From: Salinibacter sp. 10B
GTDB taxonomy: Bacteria; Bacteroidota; Rhodothermia; Rhodothermales; Salinibacteraceae
Direction: 5' to 3'
DNA: 64,000 bases
NCBI RefSeq assembly: GCF_002954405.1
Contig: NZ_MQWC01000004.1
Location: 3,474,668-3,538,667, forward strand
The translations under genes were made by a program, and so were the position numbers. Positions 63,668 through 64,000 of this stretch are shown here, piece after piece. Numbering within the stretch: position 1 is the first letter of the stretch; each line of letters begins with the position of its first letter. The notes under the pieces were generated by a model that worked only from the letters and a program-made list of their open reading frames with translations, was not told the origin of the DNA and made no database searches.

Positions 63668-64000
63668 GTAGGGATCTGGCAGGAAGGAGGATGCCTGCGG
63701 TTGCTTCTCCCCGTCCGGCCTCCACGAGGAGACAGGGAAAAGGTGATCCCGGTCCCGTAGAACAAACGGTGGGGCCTCCAACATGCGGACTGCTGGGTAT
63801 TCCCCGTACCTGGAGGATTTACGACTATTTACGTATGGGAGACACAAGTGGAGATTAGTACAATTAGGTACGTAAAATCCCGAAGACGACCGAAAAAAAA
63901 AAGAAACTCAGCTAGGGTCGAGGTCGGGTCGTTTCTCCACAGGAAAGGGGGGATATGTTACCATACGTTGAAGCATTTTCTTATTTCCGGCCCGAGGAGG
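63668..64000. other. Terminal 333 bases without a recognised gene
   Basis: One short plus-strand frame (63664-63858) is open but resembles nothing. An eight-base inverted pair (TTTACGTA at 63828-63835 and TACGTAAA at 63869-63876) and a run of ten or more A near 63890-63901 are present in a slightly AT-rich stretch, possibly promoter material for a gene beyond the window. Confidence 0.45.

Noticed and set aside
1-64000. CRISPR arrays, rRNA and tRNA genes
   Set aside because: No regularly spaced repeats and no tRNA-like cloverleaf or rRNA stretches were recognised by eye in the intergenic regions; a tRNAscan and CRISPR finder run would settle it.

Overview
The window looks like chromosome of a Salinibacter-type or other Rhodothermota bacterium. 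The grounds are high GC content, acidic salt-adapted proteins (for example the product at 63167-63667), TonB receptors with an N-terminal carboxypeptidase-regulatory-like domain, a CrtI carotenoid desaturase, an SLC12-type cation-chloride transporter, and few Shine-Dalgarno sites. No similarity search was run; all family calls come from motifs and architecture read in the sequence.

Layout. Positions 1-730: start of the complex I genes (nuoA and a truncated nuoB) on the minus strand. 1027-8407: two related TonB-dependent receptors and an M19 dipeptidase. 8629-11110: small envelope proteins and a DUF5694 protein. 11125-13031: a short-chain dehydrogenase, GTP cyclohydrolase I and 6-pyruvoyl-tetrahydropterin synthase, which together resemble a tetrahydrobiopterin-type pathway. 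13257-20740: housekeeping genes (HIT, coaE, metK, acpP, fabF, a DciA-like protein) followed by a TolC and MlaC-like pair. 20754-21191: a DCC thiol-disulfide protein.

21510-29278 is a surface-glycan and sulfonation region: an arylsulfotransferase-like protein, two small membrane proteins and a sulfotransferase on the plus strand. Facing them is a minus-strand operon of a second sulfotransferase, a family-2 glycosyltransferase, a UPF0104 flippase-like protein and a Wzi-type outer-membrane protein. 29438-32229 holds DUF3047, a second glycosyltransferase and an epoxide-hydrolase-like enzyme.

32446-39805 is the most notable region, a complete lasso-peptide biosynthetic cluster in the order C-A-K-D-N-B2-B1: macrolactam synthetase with Ser in place of the glutaminase Cys2, a 53-residue precursor at 34486-34647, an HPr-kinase-like protein, an ABC exporter, a nucleotidyltransferase-like protein, a transglutaminase-type leader peptidase and a PqqD-type leader-binding protein. 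The precursor leader fits the lasso recognition motif Y-x2-P-x-L-x3-G-x5-T exactly. Its core start is ambiguous (Gly24 with an 8-residue ring, or Gln25 with a 7-residue ring), and it lacks the C-terminal Ser that characterised lasso kinases modify.

39905-44586: a soluble sugar dehydrogenase, a ScyD/ScyE-type lipoprotein, an HDAC-family deacetylase and a thioredoxin-fold protein. 44933-48020 is a partly AT-rich block with a tandemly duplicated pair (M23 peptidase plus a secreted partner); both peptidase copies are frameshifted at six-base G/C tracts. 48403-63667: HtrA protease, aroC, a three-gene sensory operon, the SLC12-type transporter, crtI, a membrane DnaJ-domain protein, a Tp34/P19-type iron protein, a VOC-domain protein and an acidic hypothetical. 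No tRNA, rRNA, CRISPR array or intact insertion sequence was recognised.
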